Positions 8,749 through 16,844 of a DNA stretch of 40,172 nt are shown here, piece after piece (position 1 is the first letter of the stretch; every line of letters starts with the position of its first letter). Position numbers and translations under genes: made by a program. A model generated the notes under the pieces. It did no database searches, had not been told where the DNA came from, and saw nothing but the letters and a program-made list of their open reading frames with translations. This DNA comes from Lachnospiraceae bacterium (lineage in GTDB: Bacteria; Bacillota; Clostridia; Lachnospirales; Lachnospiraceae): the NCBI GenBank assembly GCA_024693225.1, contig JAILLI010000057.1, forward strand, positions 1 to 40,172, in the 5' to 3' direction.

Positions 8749-10119
8749 ATGCCTGATTTTTCCAATTCATGCATGAACATATTAAGCTATGCGCAGCTGT
8801 CGGAAGCAGACAGGAACAAGGTGCTCCAGAAGATAGGGCAGTTTGCTTCAATGTCCGATCAGGGCGCATCCGATGACGGTGCAAGACGTCTTCGCAAGGA
8901 GTTGACGTCCTACTATTATGATCTGTACAAGCTCTGCTTCTTCAGATCGCTTGAAGATACCAACATCCCCGATGAAGTACTTATGTTCCTTTACTTCGGT
9001 TATATAGATGAAAGACTTGCGGGAGCCGAGAACACACGGATACTCTATGAGGCATCACGTGCCATAGGTCTTGATGACAATATGCGCGTATTCCCGCTCT
9101 ACCAGTGGCTGCGTCTTATCTATACCTGTAAAAAGGATCCGTCCGTCAACGATTTTTCCACGGATTACATTTCCGAACTGCGCAAGCAGAGAAAGGACGG
9201 GGCCATCACGGCCGTGCAGGAGCAGGAGGCCCTCCGTGACGGGAAGAGGCGTGTCATATTTGAGATCGACAATATGTTCCGGTCCGCAAACCGGATGATG
9301 ACATCCAGGGTGACTACATTTGTCCCTTTCTTTTCGGAGCAGAACCTTACGAGACCTCTTGAAAAATCCCTGCTGAATTTTGATATCATCCATAAGACTT
9401 TTAATCTTGTAAAGGCTATAGATTATTCACTTTTTTACAGGCAGACCGTATTTACCGCTCCCGAAGAGGGACTTGACAAGGCCTTCATTCAGGTCGAGGT
9501 CCTTCCTGATATCATCCTGATGCCTGTGGTCGGTACGCGTGCCGCCATGTGGCAGGAGATAACGGGAGCCAAGCGCACCACGCCGGGCCGTTTCATGCTT
9601 CCCATAATCGAGGAGGAGGACCTGTCGGGCGTTATCATCAAGATGTGCGGGGAATTCCGCTGGGAACTGTGCAAGAGGATACAGGGGGCCAGGTGGAATG
9701 ACCTTACCGAGAGAAGCCTTACCAGTGATTATGTTGATTATATAGACACCTACAGGAAGAACCGTGATCTGTCCCAGGAGGCCAAGGAAAGGATCAAATC
9801 GGCAATGTCCAAACACCGCAACTCCTACAAGGAGATGTTTGTTGCCGATTACAGCACCTATATCCAGTTCGAAAGCTCAGGCGCCCTGAGGCATAACAAG
9901 GTGGTCAGGTTCATCCTTTTTAATTACTGCCCTTTTTCCAAGGTCATACGCGAAGGCCCCATAGCCACCAATCCGCAGTATACACAGCTGATCGACAGAT
10001 ATAACCAGAAGATGGCTCATGAGATCCATCTCTTTGATATCGCCACGGGCAGGATAGAAAAGGCGGGACATCCGATCCCCAGGGAGCTTCTAAACCACAG
10101 GGTTTATCTGACATCATAA
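8749..10119 (+). CDS. Conserved-looking hypothetical protein, 456 residues
   Basis: Cytoplasmic-looking protein with no signal peptide, membrane helix or catalytic motif that I recognise. The first third is helical and tyrosine-rich ([27 protein letters not shown]). The middle holds a hydrophobic strand region ([26 protein letters not shown], about 255-280, given here in part). The last third is helical and basic, ending with a segment that includes [17 protein letters not shown]. Codon use looks like that of its neighbours, arguing against recent transfer. GGGGG at about 8737-8741 serves as ribosome site. glnS starts 31 bases later, so they may be cotranscribed. The length and long unbroken frame make it a secure CDS with unknown function. 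Confidence 0.85.
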   Translation: MPDFSNSCMNILSYAQLSEADRNKVLQKIGQFASMSDQGASDDGARRLRKELTSYYYDLYKLCFFRSLEDTNIPDEVLMFLYFGYIDERLAGAENTRILYEASRAIGLDDNMRVFPLYQWLRLIYTCKKDPSVNDFSTDYISELRKQRKDGAITAVQEQEALRDGKRRVIFEIDNMFRSANRMMTSRVTTFVPFFSEQNLTRPLEKSLLNFDIIHKTFNLVKAIDYSLFYRQTVFTAPEEGLDKAFIQVEVLPDIILMPVVGTRAAMWQEITGAKRTTPGRFMLPIIEEEDLSGVIIKMCGEFRWELCKRIQGARWNDLTERSLTSDYVDYIDTYRKNRDLSQEAKERIKSAMSKHRNSYKEMFVADYSTYIQFESSGALRHNKVVRFILFNYCPFSKVIREGPIATNPQYTQLIDRYNQKMAHEIHLFDIATGRIEKAGHPIPRELLNHRVYLTS

Positions 10120-10150
10120 AGAAAGTATCCAGAGACAGGAAGGAAAACAG

Positions 10151-11815
10151 ATGAGCGAGGAAACAAAAAACTTTATAGAAGACATAATAGACAAGGATCT
10201 TGCGGAGGGGACATATTCGACCGTCCATACACGTTTTCCTCCCGAACCCAACGGCTATCTTCACATAGGACACGCCAAGGCAATACTTATCAACTACGGC
10301 CTTGCAAAGGAATACGGCGGAAAGTTCAACCTCCGTTTTGACGATACCAATCCGACCAAGGAGAAGACGGAATTCGTAGAATCGATAAAGGAAGATGTGG
10401 CATGGCTGGGAGCCGACTGGGAGGACAGGCTTTTCTTTGCTTCGGACTATTTTGACCGGATGTACGAGGCGGCTGTCCGTCTCATCAAAAAAGGAAAGGC
10501 CTATGTGTGCGATCTTACGGCCGACCAGATAAGGGAGTACAGGGGTACCTTTGAGGTGCCCGGAAAGAACAGCCCTTACAGGGACAGGAGTGTGGAAGAA
10601 AACCTCGAGCTGTTCGAGAATATGAAGAATGGTCTCTATGCCGACGGGGAAAAGGTTCTGCGCGCCAAGATAGACATGGCAAGCCCCAACATAAACATGC
10701 GCGATCCCGTTATCTACAGGGTGGCACATATGAGTCATCACAATACGGGGGACAAGTGGTGCATCTATCCCATGTACGATTTTGCCCACCCCATAGAGGA
10801 TGCCATAGAGAATGTCACACATTCCTGCTGTACACTCGAATTCGAGGATCACAGGCCATTGTATGACTGGGTGGTCAGGGAGCTCGAGTATCCCGAACCT
10901 CCCAAGCAGATCGAGTTTGCCAAGATGTATCTGACAAACGTCGTGACCGGAAAAAGATATATCAAGAAGCTCGTCGAAGAGGGTATAGTGGACGGCTGGG
11001 ACGATCCGAGGCTTGTCAGCATAGCGGCTCTTAGAAGACGGGGCTTTACACCCGAATCCATTCAGAATTTCGTAAAGCTGTGCGGTGTGTCAAAGAGCCA
11101 GTCTTCGGTCGATTATGCCATGCTTGAATACTGCATCAGAGAGGACCTTAAGCTTAAAAAGCCCAGGGTGATGGCAGTGCTCGATCCCATAAAGCTTGTG
11201 ATAGACAATTATCCCGAAGATAAGACGGAATATTTTACAATTCCCAACAATCTTGAAAATGAGAGCCTTGGAGACCGCCAGGTGCCTTTTTCGAGGGAAC
11301 TGTATATAGAAAGGGAAGACTTTATGATAGAGCCGCCCAAGAAGTATTTCAGGCTCTTTGTCGGAAATGAGGTCCGCCTCATGAACGCATATTTTGTAAA
11401 ATGTACTTCTTATGAGACCGATGCGGAAGGTAATGTAACCACTGTCCATGCCGAGTATGATCCTGATACCCGTCAGGACGGAAGAGAGGTTACCCGCAAG
11501 GTCAAGGGCACCATACACTGGGTCAACGCACCGACGGCATTTCGCGCGACCGCAAGGCTTTATGAGAATCTCATAGATGAGGAAAAGGGTGTGTATAATG
11601 AAGACGGAAGTCTCAATCTCAACCCCAACTCCATCACTGTGTGTGAAAACTGCATGCTGGAGCCGTCACTGGCAAAAGCCACGGCCTATGAAGCCTTCCA
11701 GTTTGTAAGAAACGGGTTCTTTAATGTGGACTGCAGGGATTCTTCGGAAGGTGCACCCGTGTTCAACAGGGTGGTATCGTTAAAGAGCAGCTTCAGGCTG
11801 CCCGATAATAAATAG
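10151..11815 (+). CDS. glnS: Glutamine--tRNA ligase (GlnRS)
   Basis: 554-residue class I synthetase that charges tRNA-Gln directly. The start [15 protein letters not shown] (HIGH at 38-41) and the [13 protein letters not shown] segment are characteristic. GlnRS rather than GluRS is indicated by the C-terminal two beta-barrel anticodon-binding region ([40 protein letters not shown]). The length equals that of the E. coli enzyme (554). The second ATP motif is unusual: where GlnRS normally has VMSKRKL, residues 264-271 read VVTGKRYI. It is followed by [17 protein letters not shown], which is normal. Conservation elsewhere suggests a working enzyme. AGGAAGG lies about 8 bases before the ATG. Confidence 0.95.
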   Translation: MSEETKNFIEDIIDKDLAEGTYSTVHTRFPPEPNGYLHIGHAKAILINYGLAKEYGGKFNLRFDDTNPTKEKTEFVESIKEDVAWLGADWEDRLFFASDYFDRMYEAAVRLIKKGKAYVCDLTADQIREYRGTFEVPGKNSPYRDRSVEENLELFENMKNGLYADGEKVLRAKIDMASPNINMRDPVIYRVAHMSHHNTGDKWCIYPMYDFAHPIEDAIENVTHSCCTLEFEDHRPLYDWVVRELEYPEPPKQIEFAKMYLTNVVTGKRYIKKLVEEGIVDGWDDPRLVSIAALRRRGFTPESIQNFVKLCGVSKSQSSVDYAMLEYCIREDLKLKKPRVMAVLDPIKLVIDNYPEDKTEYFTIPNNLENESLGDRQVPFSRELYIEREDFMIEPPKKYFRLFVGNEVRLMNAYFVKCTSYETDAEGNVTTVHAEYDPDTRQDGREVTRKVKGTIHWVNAPTAFRATARLYENLIDEEKGVYNEDGSLNLNPNSITVCENCMLEPSLAKATAYEAFQFVRNGFFNVDCRDSSEGAPVFNRVVSLKSSFRLPDNK

Positions 11816-11842
11816 TATCCGGGATGGGTTTGGAGGTTACCA

Positions 11843-12700
11843 ATGGGTTTGTTATCAGGATTATCAAATTTGGGTCTTGAAAAGCTGGAAGACGCCGATA
11901 TCTTCAAGGAGGAGAAAAAAGCCGCACCGACAAGGCCGGCTCCGCCTCCGGCGCCCAAGGAGAAAGCTCCCTTTGATGAGAAGGACGTGCTTTTTGACAA
12001 GTCGGCCGAGTGCCCTGTATGTGCCAAGAAGTTTACTTTCCGTGCGGTCAAGACAGGAAAAGCAAGGGCTATAGGACAGGATCCGGATCTTCGGCCCAAG
12101 TATGCCAAGTTCGAGCCGGCAAAGTATGATGTTGTCATATGTCCCTATTGCGGCTACGGCTGCCTGCTCAGATATTTTGCCCCCCTTCCCCAGGCCCAGG
12201 TAAAGCTTCTTCGTGAGGGAATAGGAGGCAAGGTGCGCGGTGTTGCCAATAATCCCGTCCTCTCATATGATGATGCCATCCAGAGATACCAGGTGGCTCT
12301 GGCGTCATCCATCGTAAAGAGGGCGAAGGACAGTGAGAAGGCCCTGGTATGCCTCAAGATGGCATGGGTCATACGCGGGAAAAAAGAAAATGTTTCGGAT
12401 GATGATCCCGATTATGACAATGTCATGGCGCAGCTTCGAAATGATGAGAACGAGGCTCTCAAAGCAGCCTATGAAGGCTTTATGAATGCCCGCCAGAAGG
12501 AGACATATCCCATGGCAGGTATGGATGAGATAACCCTCGATTATCTGCTTGGTGTTCTTGCGGCAAGGTTTGCGGATTACAGTGTTGCCCAGAAGATGAT
12601 AGCAACCATCCTGACAAGTAAGACTGCGAACAGCCGTATAAAAGACAGAGCAAGGGAACTCAAGGATCAGGTTCTTATGGAGATGAAAGGAGAAATATGA
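11843..12700 (+). CDS. DUF2225 family protein
   Basis: 285 residues. After a proline/alanine-rich N-terminal stretch (about 32-45), two cysteine pairs appear: CPVC in SAECPVCAKKFTF near residue 58 and CPYC in VVICPYCGYGC near residue 102. This spacing and the CPYCGY signature are what I know of DUF2225 (PF09986), a Bacillota family of unknown function, presumably zinc binding. The rest is helical with TPR-like spacing (YDDAIQRYQVAL, KALVCLKMAWVIRG). GGAGG about 6 bases upstream of the ATG is the ribosome site. Its stop overlaps the next ATG (12697-12700), pointing to translational coupling with the membrane-anchored protein. Confidence 0.88.
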   Translation: MGLLSGLSNLGLEKLEDADIFKEEKKAAPTRPAPPPAPKEKAPFDEKDVLFDKSAECPVCAKKFTFRAVKTGKARAIGQDPDLRPKYAKFEPAKYDVVICPYCGYGCLLRYFAPLPQAQVKLLREGIGGKVRGVANNPVLSYDDAIQRYQVALASSIVKRAKDSEKALVCLKMAWVIRGKKENVSDDDPDYDNVMAQLRNDENEALKAAYEGFMNARQKETYPMAGMDEITLDYLLGVLAARFADYSVAQKMIATILTSKTANSRIKDRARELKDQVLMEMKGEI

Positions 12701-13158
12701 TGAAAGGTTTTGGTAAGTTTGTAACATTTGTAGGTATTACTGGAGCAGCCCTCGCGGGTCTGTGGTATTTCTGCGAGACCAGTAAAGACAGGACCGTTGC
12801 CGATACTGCTGGTGACGACAACGAAGGCGCAGGTGACGGCAAAGAGCGCTCCTATGTGTCTTTAGATCCCGAGTTCAAGGATGAGGCCAAAAAGGTGGCT
12901 GATGATGTCAAGGAAGCTGCAGAGGATATAGCAAAGGCAGCCGAGACCGGCAGAAAATCCCTGAAGAAGGCCATCAAATCGGTTGCAAACGATATGATGA
13001 CAAAGGCGGAAGACGCCAAGAGCGGTGTCGGACTTGTTAAGGAAGACAAGAAGACAAGCGATTTTGAATTCGAGGATTTTGGCCATGCTGCAGAAGAAGC
13101 CGGAGAGAAGGCAGAAGAAGCCGCAAAGAGCACTGCAAGCCACATTGACATTATGTAA
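12697..13158 (+). CDS. Small membrane-anchored Ala/Lys/Glu-rich helical protein
   Basis: 153 residues. One hydrophobic helix at residues 6-26 (KFVTFVGITGAALAGLWYF) is followed by an acidic linker and a long amphipathic Ala/Lys/Glu region with heptad-like repeats (VADDVKEAAEDIAKAAE, AEEAGEKAEEAAKS). The layout resembles YtxH/apolipoprotein-like anchored proteins, but similarity in such low-complexity sequence is weak evidence. The C-terminus is predicted helical and may be cytoplasmic or outside. It starts in the stop of the DUF2225 gene, and its last 14 bases overlap the likely start of the lipoprotein gene. Function unknown. Confidence 0.72.
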   Translation: MMKGFGKFVTFVGITGAALAGLWYFCETSKDRTVADTAGDDNEGAGDGKERSYVSLDPEFKDEAKKVADDVKEAAEDIAKAAETGRKSLKKAIKSVANDMMTKAEDAKSGVGLVKEDKKTSDFEFEDFGHAAEEAGEKAEEAAKSTASHIDIM

Positions 13159-14206
13159 AAGATCACTTGCCCTTATATCTGCATGCTGTATCTTCCTGAC
13201 GGGGTGCGGAGGTGACACGCTTCCCACCGAGGTGGTCCTTACATCCGATTTTCTCGAGAATGAGGTCTTCCGGCTTGAAGGACACCCCTGCATGAAAAAT
13301 GAGATCATGGTCTATCTTGCCAACTCGGAGAACCGGTACAGTGAGGTCTTCGGTGACAGGATATGGTCCGTACCCGTCGGGGAAGGGACTTTAGAGGACA
13401 GTTACAAGGACAACATACTTGCAAGGATAGCCCAGATAAAGACCATGTACCTTTTGGCCGACCAGTATAATGTCAAGCTTGACGAGGATGAAGAGGCCAA
13501 GGTCAAGGCGGCTGCACGGGAATACTTTGACAGCCTGACCCCTGAAGAGATCACGTATCTTGACATCGATGCCGAAGTCATAACGGGTCTATACCGTGAA
13601 TTTGCGACTGCCAACAAGCTCTACGAAGCCATAACGGAAGAGATCAATCCCGAGATCAGTGATGACGAAGCAAGGACCATCACAGTCAGGACCATACTGA
13701 TCAAGACATATTCCGTGGATGAGAACGGGATCAGGCATGAGTACAGTCCCGAAGAGAAGAAGAACGCACTGACAAGGATCGCGCAGATAAAGCAGAAGAT
13801 CAATGACGGTGAGGCCTTTGAGGTGCTGGCCGCGGATTATAATGAAGATACGAGCAGCGAGTACAGCTTCGGACGCGGGGTCATGCCTCCGGAGTTTGAA
13901 GAGGCGGCATTCAATCTTGGTGAAGGTGAAGTCTCCGACATAGTGGAGACCGAGTTCGGCTACCACCTCATATACTGCATAACGACCTTCAATCCGGAGG
14001 AGACTGATGCCAACAAGGTCAAGATCGTTGAGAAGAGGAAGCAGGAGGCTTTCAACGAGATCTATGACAATTTCGTGGGGACCGTGACCTCCAATCTCAA
14101 CAAGCCATTGTGGGACAGCATCCATTATGACTCCGGGGGAGCAGTGAAGACTACAGGCTTTTTCGATATATATGATAAATACTTTACGATTATTAGCACT
14201 CAATGA
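13145..14206 (+). CDS. PrsA-like peptidyl-prolyl isomerase lipoprotein (PpiC/parvulin)
   Basis: Exported foldase. I choose the TTG at 13145 because it gives a clean lipoprotein signal: basic CKR, a hydrophobic core (SLALISACCIFL) and the lipobox LTGC with cysteine at residue 20. The frame stays open upstream to 13025, but that extension only reads the preceding gene in another frame. The mature protein has an N-terminal helical SurA/PrsA-type region and one PpiC domain at about residues 199-280 (LAADYNEDTSSEYSFGRG, FNLGEGEVSDIVETEFGYHL). It should help extracytoplasmic proteins fold. No strong ribosome site precedes the TTG, so coupling to the upstream gene is likely. Its stop codon lies inside the CIRCE operator of htpG. 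Start confidence is moderate, product confidence high. Confidence 0.85.
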   Translation: MTLCKRSLALISACCIFLTGCGGDTLPTEVVLTSDFLENEVFRLEGHPCMKNEIMVYLANSENRYSEVFGDRIWSVPVGEGTLEDSYKDNILARIAQIKTMYLLADQYNVKLDEDEEAKVKAAAREYFDSLTPEEITYLDIDAEVITGLYREFATANKLYEAITEEINPEISDDEARTITVRTILIKTYSVDENGIRHEYSPEEKKNALTRIAQIKQKINDGEAFEVLAADYNEDTSSEYSFGRGVMPPEFEEAAFNLGEGEVSDIVETEFGYHLIYCITTFNPEETDANKVKIVEKRKQEAFNEIYDNFVGTVTSNLNKPLWDSIHYDSGGAVKTTGFFDIYDKYFTIISTQ

Positions 14207-14219
14207 AGTTGAGTGCTAA
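14193..14219 (+). promoter_or_regulatory. CIRCE operator (HrcA binding site)
   Basis: TTAGCACTC at 14193-14201, nine bases, then GAGTGCTAA at 14211-14219. This is an exact match to the CIRCE consensus TTAGCACTC-N9-GAGTGCTAA bound by the HrcA heat-shock repressor. The stop codon of the upstream lipoprotein gene (14204-14206) lies in the 9-base spacer. The element ends 7 bases before the -35 box of the htpG promoter. A T-run follows it, so the same hairpin could also end upstream transcripts. Confidence 0.95.
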
Positions 14220-14226
14220 TTTTTTC

Positions 14227-14255
14227 TTGACTTTCATTTCATGTGGCGTTATCAT
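14227..14255 (+). promoter_or_regulatory. Sigma-A promoter for htpG
   Basis: TTGACT at 14227-14232, a 17-base spacer, then TATCAT at 14250-14255. Both boxes match the consensus at five of six positions. The start site would fall near 14262, giving a leader of about 280 bases. The CIRCE element directly upstream suggests HrcA blocks polymerase here. Confidence 0.75.
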
Positions 14256-14285
14256 CATTTTCGGACAGAACTCTCAAGATGTTAT

Positions 14286-14508
14286 GGCTCAGTGGAAGCA
14301 ATATGTATTTGCGACCTTGGAGCGAACCTAGAGCATCTTATGTTGTTGGATAAAGCAGCAAATCCGCGACCGGATGGAGCGGATAGGCCGCCACAAAAAG
14401 GCATGGATGCCGGTTGGCGGCCGGTTGCGGACATAGCGAGGTGTATAACAACATTAGATGCTCTTGGTAAGCGGAAACGGAGCAAATATATGCTGCTTCC
14501 AACGAGCC
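14286..14508 (+). ncRNA. Structured leader RNA / possible ncRNA upstream of htpG
   Basis: The region folds into one long interrupted hairpin. Paired segments from outside in: GGCTC 14286-14290 with 14504-14508; GGAAGCA 14294-14300 with 14494-14500; TATGTATTTGC (14302-14312) with the segment ending near 14492; a bubble of about 13 bases on each side; AGAGCATCT and ATGTTGTT (about 14330-14347) with their complements at about 14448-14465; an 11 bp stem 14363-14373 with 14421-14431; and an inner GC stem 14387-14393 with 14415-14421. The ribosome site GAGGT (14531-14535) lies outside it. It could be a thermosensor or cis-regulatory leader of htpG, or a separate RNA; the stem-bubble-stem form is reminiscent of 6S RNA, but I cannot confirm that. 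Confidence 0.5.
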
Positions 14509-14542
14509 TTGAATACAGTATTTAAGAAAAGAGGTAGTAAAA

Positions 14543-16678
14543 ATGGCTAAAAAAGGCAGTTTAACGATCAACAGCGAGAATATTTTCCCCATAATCAAGA
14601 AGTGGATGTATTCCGATCATGATATCTTTGCCCGTGAGCTTGTAAGTAACGGCTGTGATGCCATAACCAAGCTCAGGAAGCTGGATGTCATTGGTCAGTA
14701 TTCCATCCCGGACGGAAAGGACATGGAGATCAGGATCACGGTCGATCCCGAGAACAAGAAGGTGATGTTCTCTGATACGGGTCTTGGAATGGATGCCGAT
14801 GAGGTCGAGGAATACATCACCCAGATAGCTTTCTCGGGAGCTACGGCCTTCCTTGAAAAGTACAAGGACAAGACCAATGACGACCAGATCATAGGTCATT
14901 TCGGCCTGGGCTTTTATTCGTCGTTCATGGTAGCGGATGAAGTTCACATCGATACGCTTTCATACAAGGAAGGCGCCAAGGCGGTTCACTGGGAGTGTGA
15001 CGGCGGCACTGAATACAGCATGGAAGACGGAGACCGTACCGAGGTCGGAACAACGATCACGCTTTTCCTTAATGAGGATTCACTTGAGTTCTGCAATGAG
15101 TACAGGATGAGGGAAGTCCTGAAGAAATACTGCTCCTTCATGCCTACTCCCATCTTCCTTGTAAAGAGCGGAGCCGAAACCCAGTATGACAACATACCTG
15201 CAGACCAGGTGACCGATAAGGATACGGTCATCGAGAAGTATACCGAGGAAGCAAAGTACGAGGAGCAGGAGAAGGACGGCAAGAAGGAAAAGGTTGAGAT
15301 CAGCCCCGCAAGAGAGATGGCCAAGATAGTCCGCCGCGAGGTTCCAATCAATGATACCCATCCCCTGTGGGCAAAGCATCCCAGCGACTGCACCAAAGAA
15401 GAGTACCTTGACTTTTACCGCAAGGTATTCATGGATTACAAGGAGCCCCTCTTCTGGATCCATCTGAACATGGATTATCCCTTCAACCTGAAGGGAATAC
15501 TCTACTTCCCCAAGATAAACATGGAGTACGAATCCATAGAGGGCGTGATCAAGCTTTACAATAACCAGGTCTTCATAGCCGATAATATCAAAGAGGTGAT
15601 CCCCGAGTTCCTGATGCTCCTTAAGGGCGTTATCGACTGCCCGGATCTTCCTCTTAACGTATCAAGATCCGCTCTTCAGAACGACGGCTTTGTCAACAAG
15701 ATCAGCGACTATATCTCCAAGAAGGTTGCCGACAAGCTGGCCGGTATGTGTAAGACCGAGAAGGAAGATTACGAGAAATACTGGGACGATATCAGTCCCT
15801 TCATCAAGTACGGTTGCCTCAAGGACGATAAGTTCTGCGAGAAGATGACCGATTACATCCTCTTCAAGGATATAGACGGCAAGTACATGACATTGCCCGA
15901 GTGCCTCGAACTTCCTGAAAAGAAGAAGGAAGAGGCCACAGATGAGAACGGAGAGACTGTCGAGGCTGAGGTCGTTGATGAAGGAGCTGCGGCAGAAGCT
16001 GAAGCCGCTGATACCGTAAAGGATGAGGCGGCGGAAGATGGTGAAGAAAAGGATAAGGTCAGGAAGACCGTATACTATGTCACCGATGTCCAGCAGCAGA
16101 GCCAGTACATCAACATGTTCCGTGAAGAGGGACTTGATGCGGTGGTCCTTACCCACAACATTGACCAGCCCTTCATCAACCAGCTCGAGTCCAAGATGGA
16201 AGATGTCAGGTTCATGAGGATAGATGCCGACATCACCGATTCCTCAAAGGAAGAGGCGAGTGAGGATGACAAGAAGAAGACGGAGAAGGATGAGAAGACC
16301 CTTACCAAGCTCTTCCATAAGGCTCTGTCAAACGATAAGCTCACGGTCAAACTTGAAGCCCTGAAGAACGAGAGCATTTCTTCGGTGCTCACTGTTTCCG
16401 AACAGACGCGCCGCATGCAGGATATGATGAAGATGTATTCCATGGGCGGCGGCATGGATATGGGCATGTTCGGCTCCGAAGGAGAAACGCTGGTCCTCAA
16501 CAGCAGGAACGAACTGGTAAAGTATCTCCTTGAGGCCAAGAAGGGTGCCGATGCCGAGATGTTCGCCTGCCAGCTCTACGATCTTGCGGTCCTTTCAAAC
16601 CGGCCGCTGTCGGCAGATGCCATGACAAAGTTCGTATCCCGCAGCAACGAGATAATGCTGAAGCTTTCAGGGAAATAA
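14543..16678 (+). CDS. htpG: Chaperone HtpG (Hsp90)
   Basis: 711-residue Hsp90. The GHKL ATPase site is complete: ELVSNGCDAITKL (Asn and Asp for ATP/Mg), DTGLGM, and GHFGLGFYSSFMVAD. The middle domain has LPLNVSRSALQ with the catalytic-loop arginine. The protein is about 70-90 residues longer than typical bacterial HtpG. The excess includes an acidic, Ala/Glu-rich insertion at about 458-505 and a Lys/Glu patch near 570-590 in the C-terminal half, and there is a Met/Gly-rich loop (SMGGGMDMGMFG) near 633. Expression is presumably heat-induced through the CIRCE site and the folded leader. GAGGT at 14531-14535 is the ribosome site. It is monocistronic, ending at a strong terminator. Confidence 0.97.
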   Translation: MAKKGSLTINSENIFPIIKKWMYSDHDIFARELVSNGCDAITKLRKLDVIGQYSIPDGKDMEIRITVDPENKKVMFSDTGLGMDADEVEEYITQIAFSGATAFLEKYKDKTNDDQIIGHFGLGFYSSFMVADEVHIDTLSYKEGAKAVHWECDGGTEYSMEDGDRTEVGTTITLFLNEDSLEFCNEYRMREVLKKYCSFMPTPIFLVKSGAETQYDNIPADQVTDKDTVIEKYTEEAKYEEQEKDGKKEKVEISPAREMAKIVRREVPINDTHPLWAKHPSDCTKEEYLDFYRKVFMDYKEPLFWIHLNMDYPFNLKGILYFPKINMEYESIEGVIKLYNNQVFIADNIKEVIPEFLMLLKGVIDCPDLPLNVSRSALQNDGFVNKISDYISKKVADKLAGMCKTEKEDYEKYWDDISPFIKYGCLKDDKFCEKMTDYILFKDIDGKYMTLPECLELPEKKKEEATDENGETVEAEVVDEGAAAEAEAADTVKDEAAEDGEEKDKVRKTVYYVTDVQQQSQYINMFREEGLDAVVLTHNIDQPFINQLESKMEDVRFMRIDADITDSSKEEASEDDKKKTEKDEKTLTKLFHKALSNDKLTVKLEALKNESISSVLTVSEQTRRMQDMMKMYSMGGGMDMGMFGSEGETLVLNSRNELVKYLLEAKKGADAEMFACQLYDLAVLSNRPLSADAMTKFVSRSNEIMLKLSGK

Positions 16679-16747
16679 ACAGCTCTGTCACAAAAGTGGT
16701 TGTAAAATGGCAAATTCAAGCATAAGTTTAAAGGAGCCAATCAAGTC

Positions 16748-16787
16748 GATCAGGGGACGGGTCAGAACCTTCCCCTGATCGTTTTTT
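16748..16787 (+). terminator. Rho-independent terminator of htpG
   Basis: A perfect 10 bp stem, GATCAGGGGA (16748-16757) with TCCCCTGATC (16771-16780), has a 13-base loop and is followed by G and six T (16782-16787). Confidence 0.92.
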
Positions 16788-16788
16788 G

Positions 16789-16818
16789 TTGTTAACATGC
16801 CGGGAGATAGTTTATAAT
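16789..16818 (+). promoter_or_regulatory. Probable promoter of the GGDEF gene
   Basis: TATAAT at 16813-16818 is a perfect -10 box. TTGTTA at 16789-16794 with 18-base spacing is an acceptable -35. The start site would lie near 16825, which makes the ATG at 16827 unlikely as a start and favours the one at 16845. Confidence 0.55.
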
Positions 16819-16844
16819 ATTACCATATGGTTTCAGGGATAGAT

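Noticed and set aside
14241-14525. 94-codon + strand frame between the CIRCE element and htpG
   Set aside because: It starts between the promoter boxes and runs through the folded leader; the product has no family likeness and no ribosome site. Minus-strand frames over the same interval are also artefacts of the inverted repeats.
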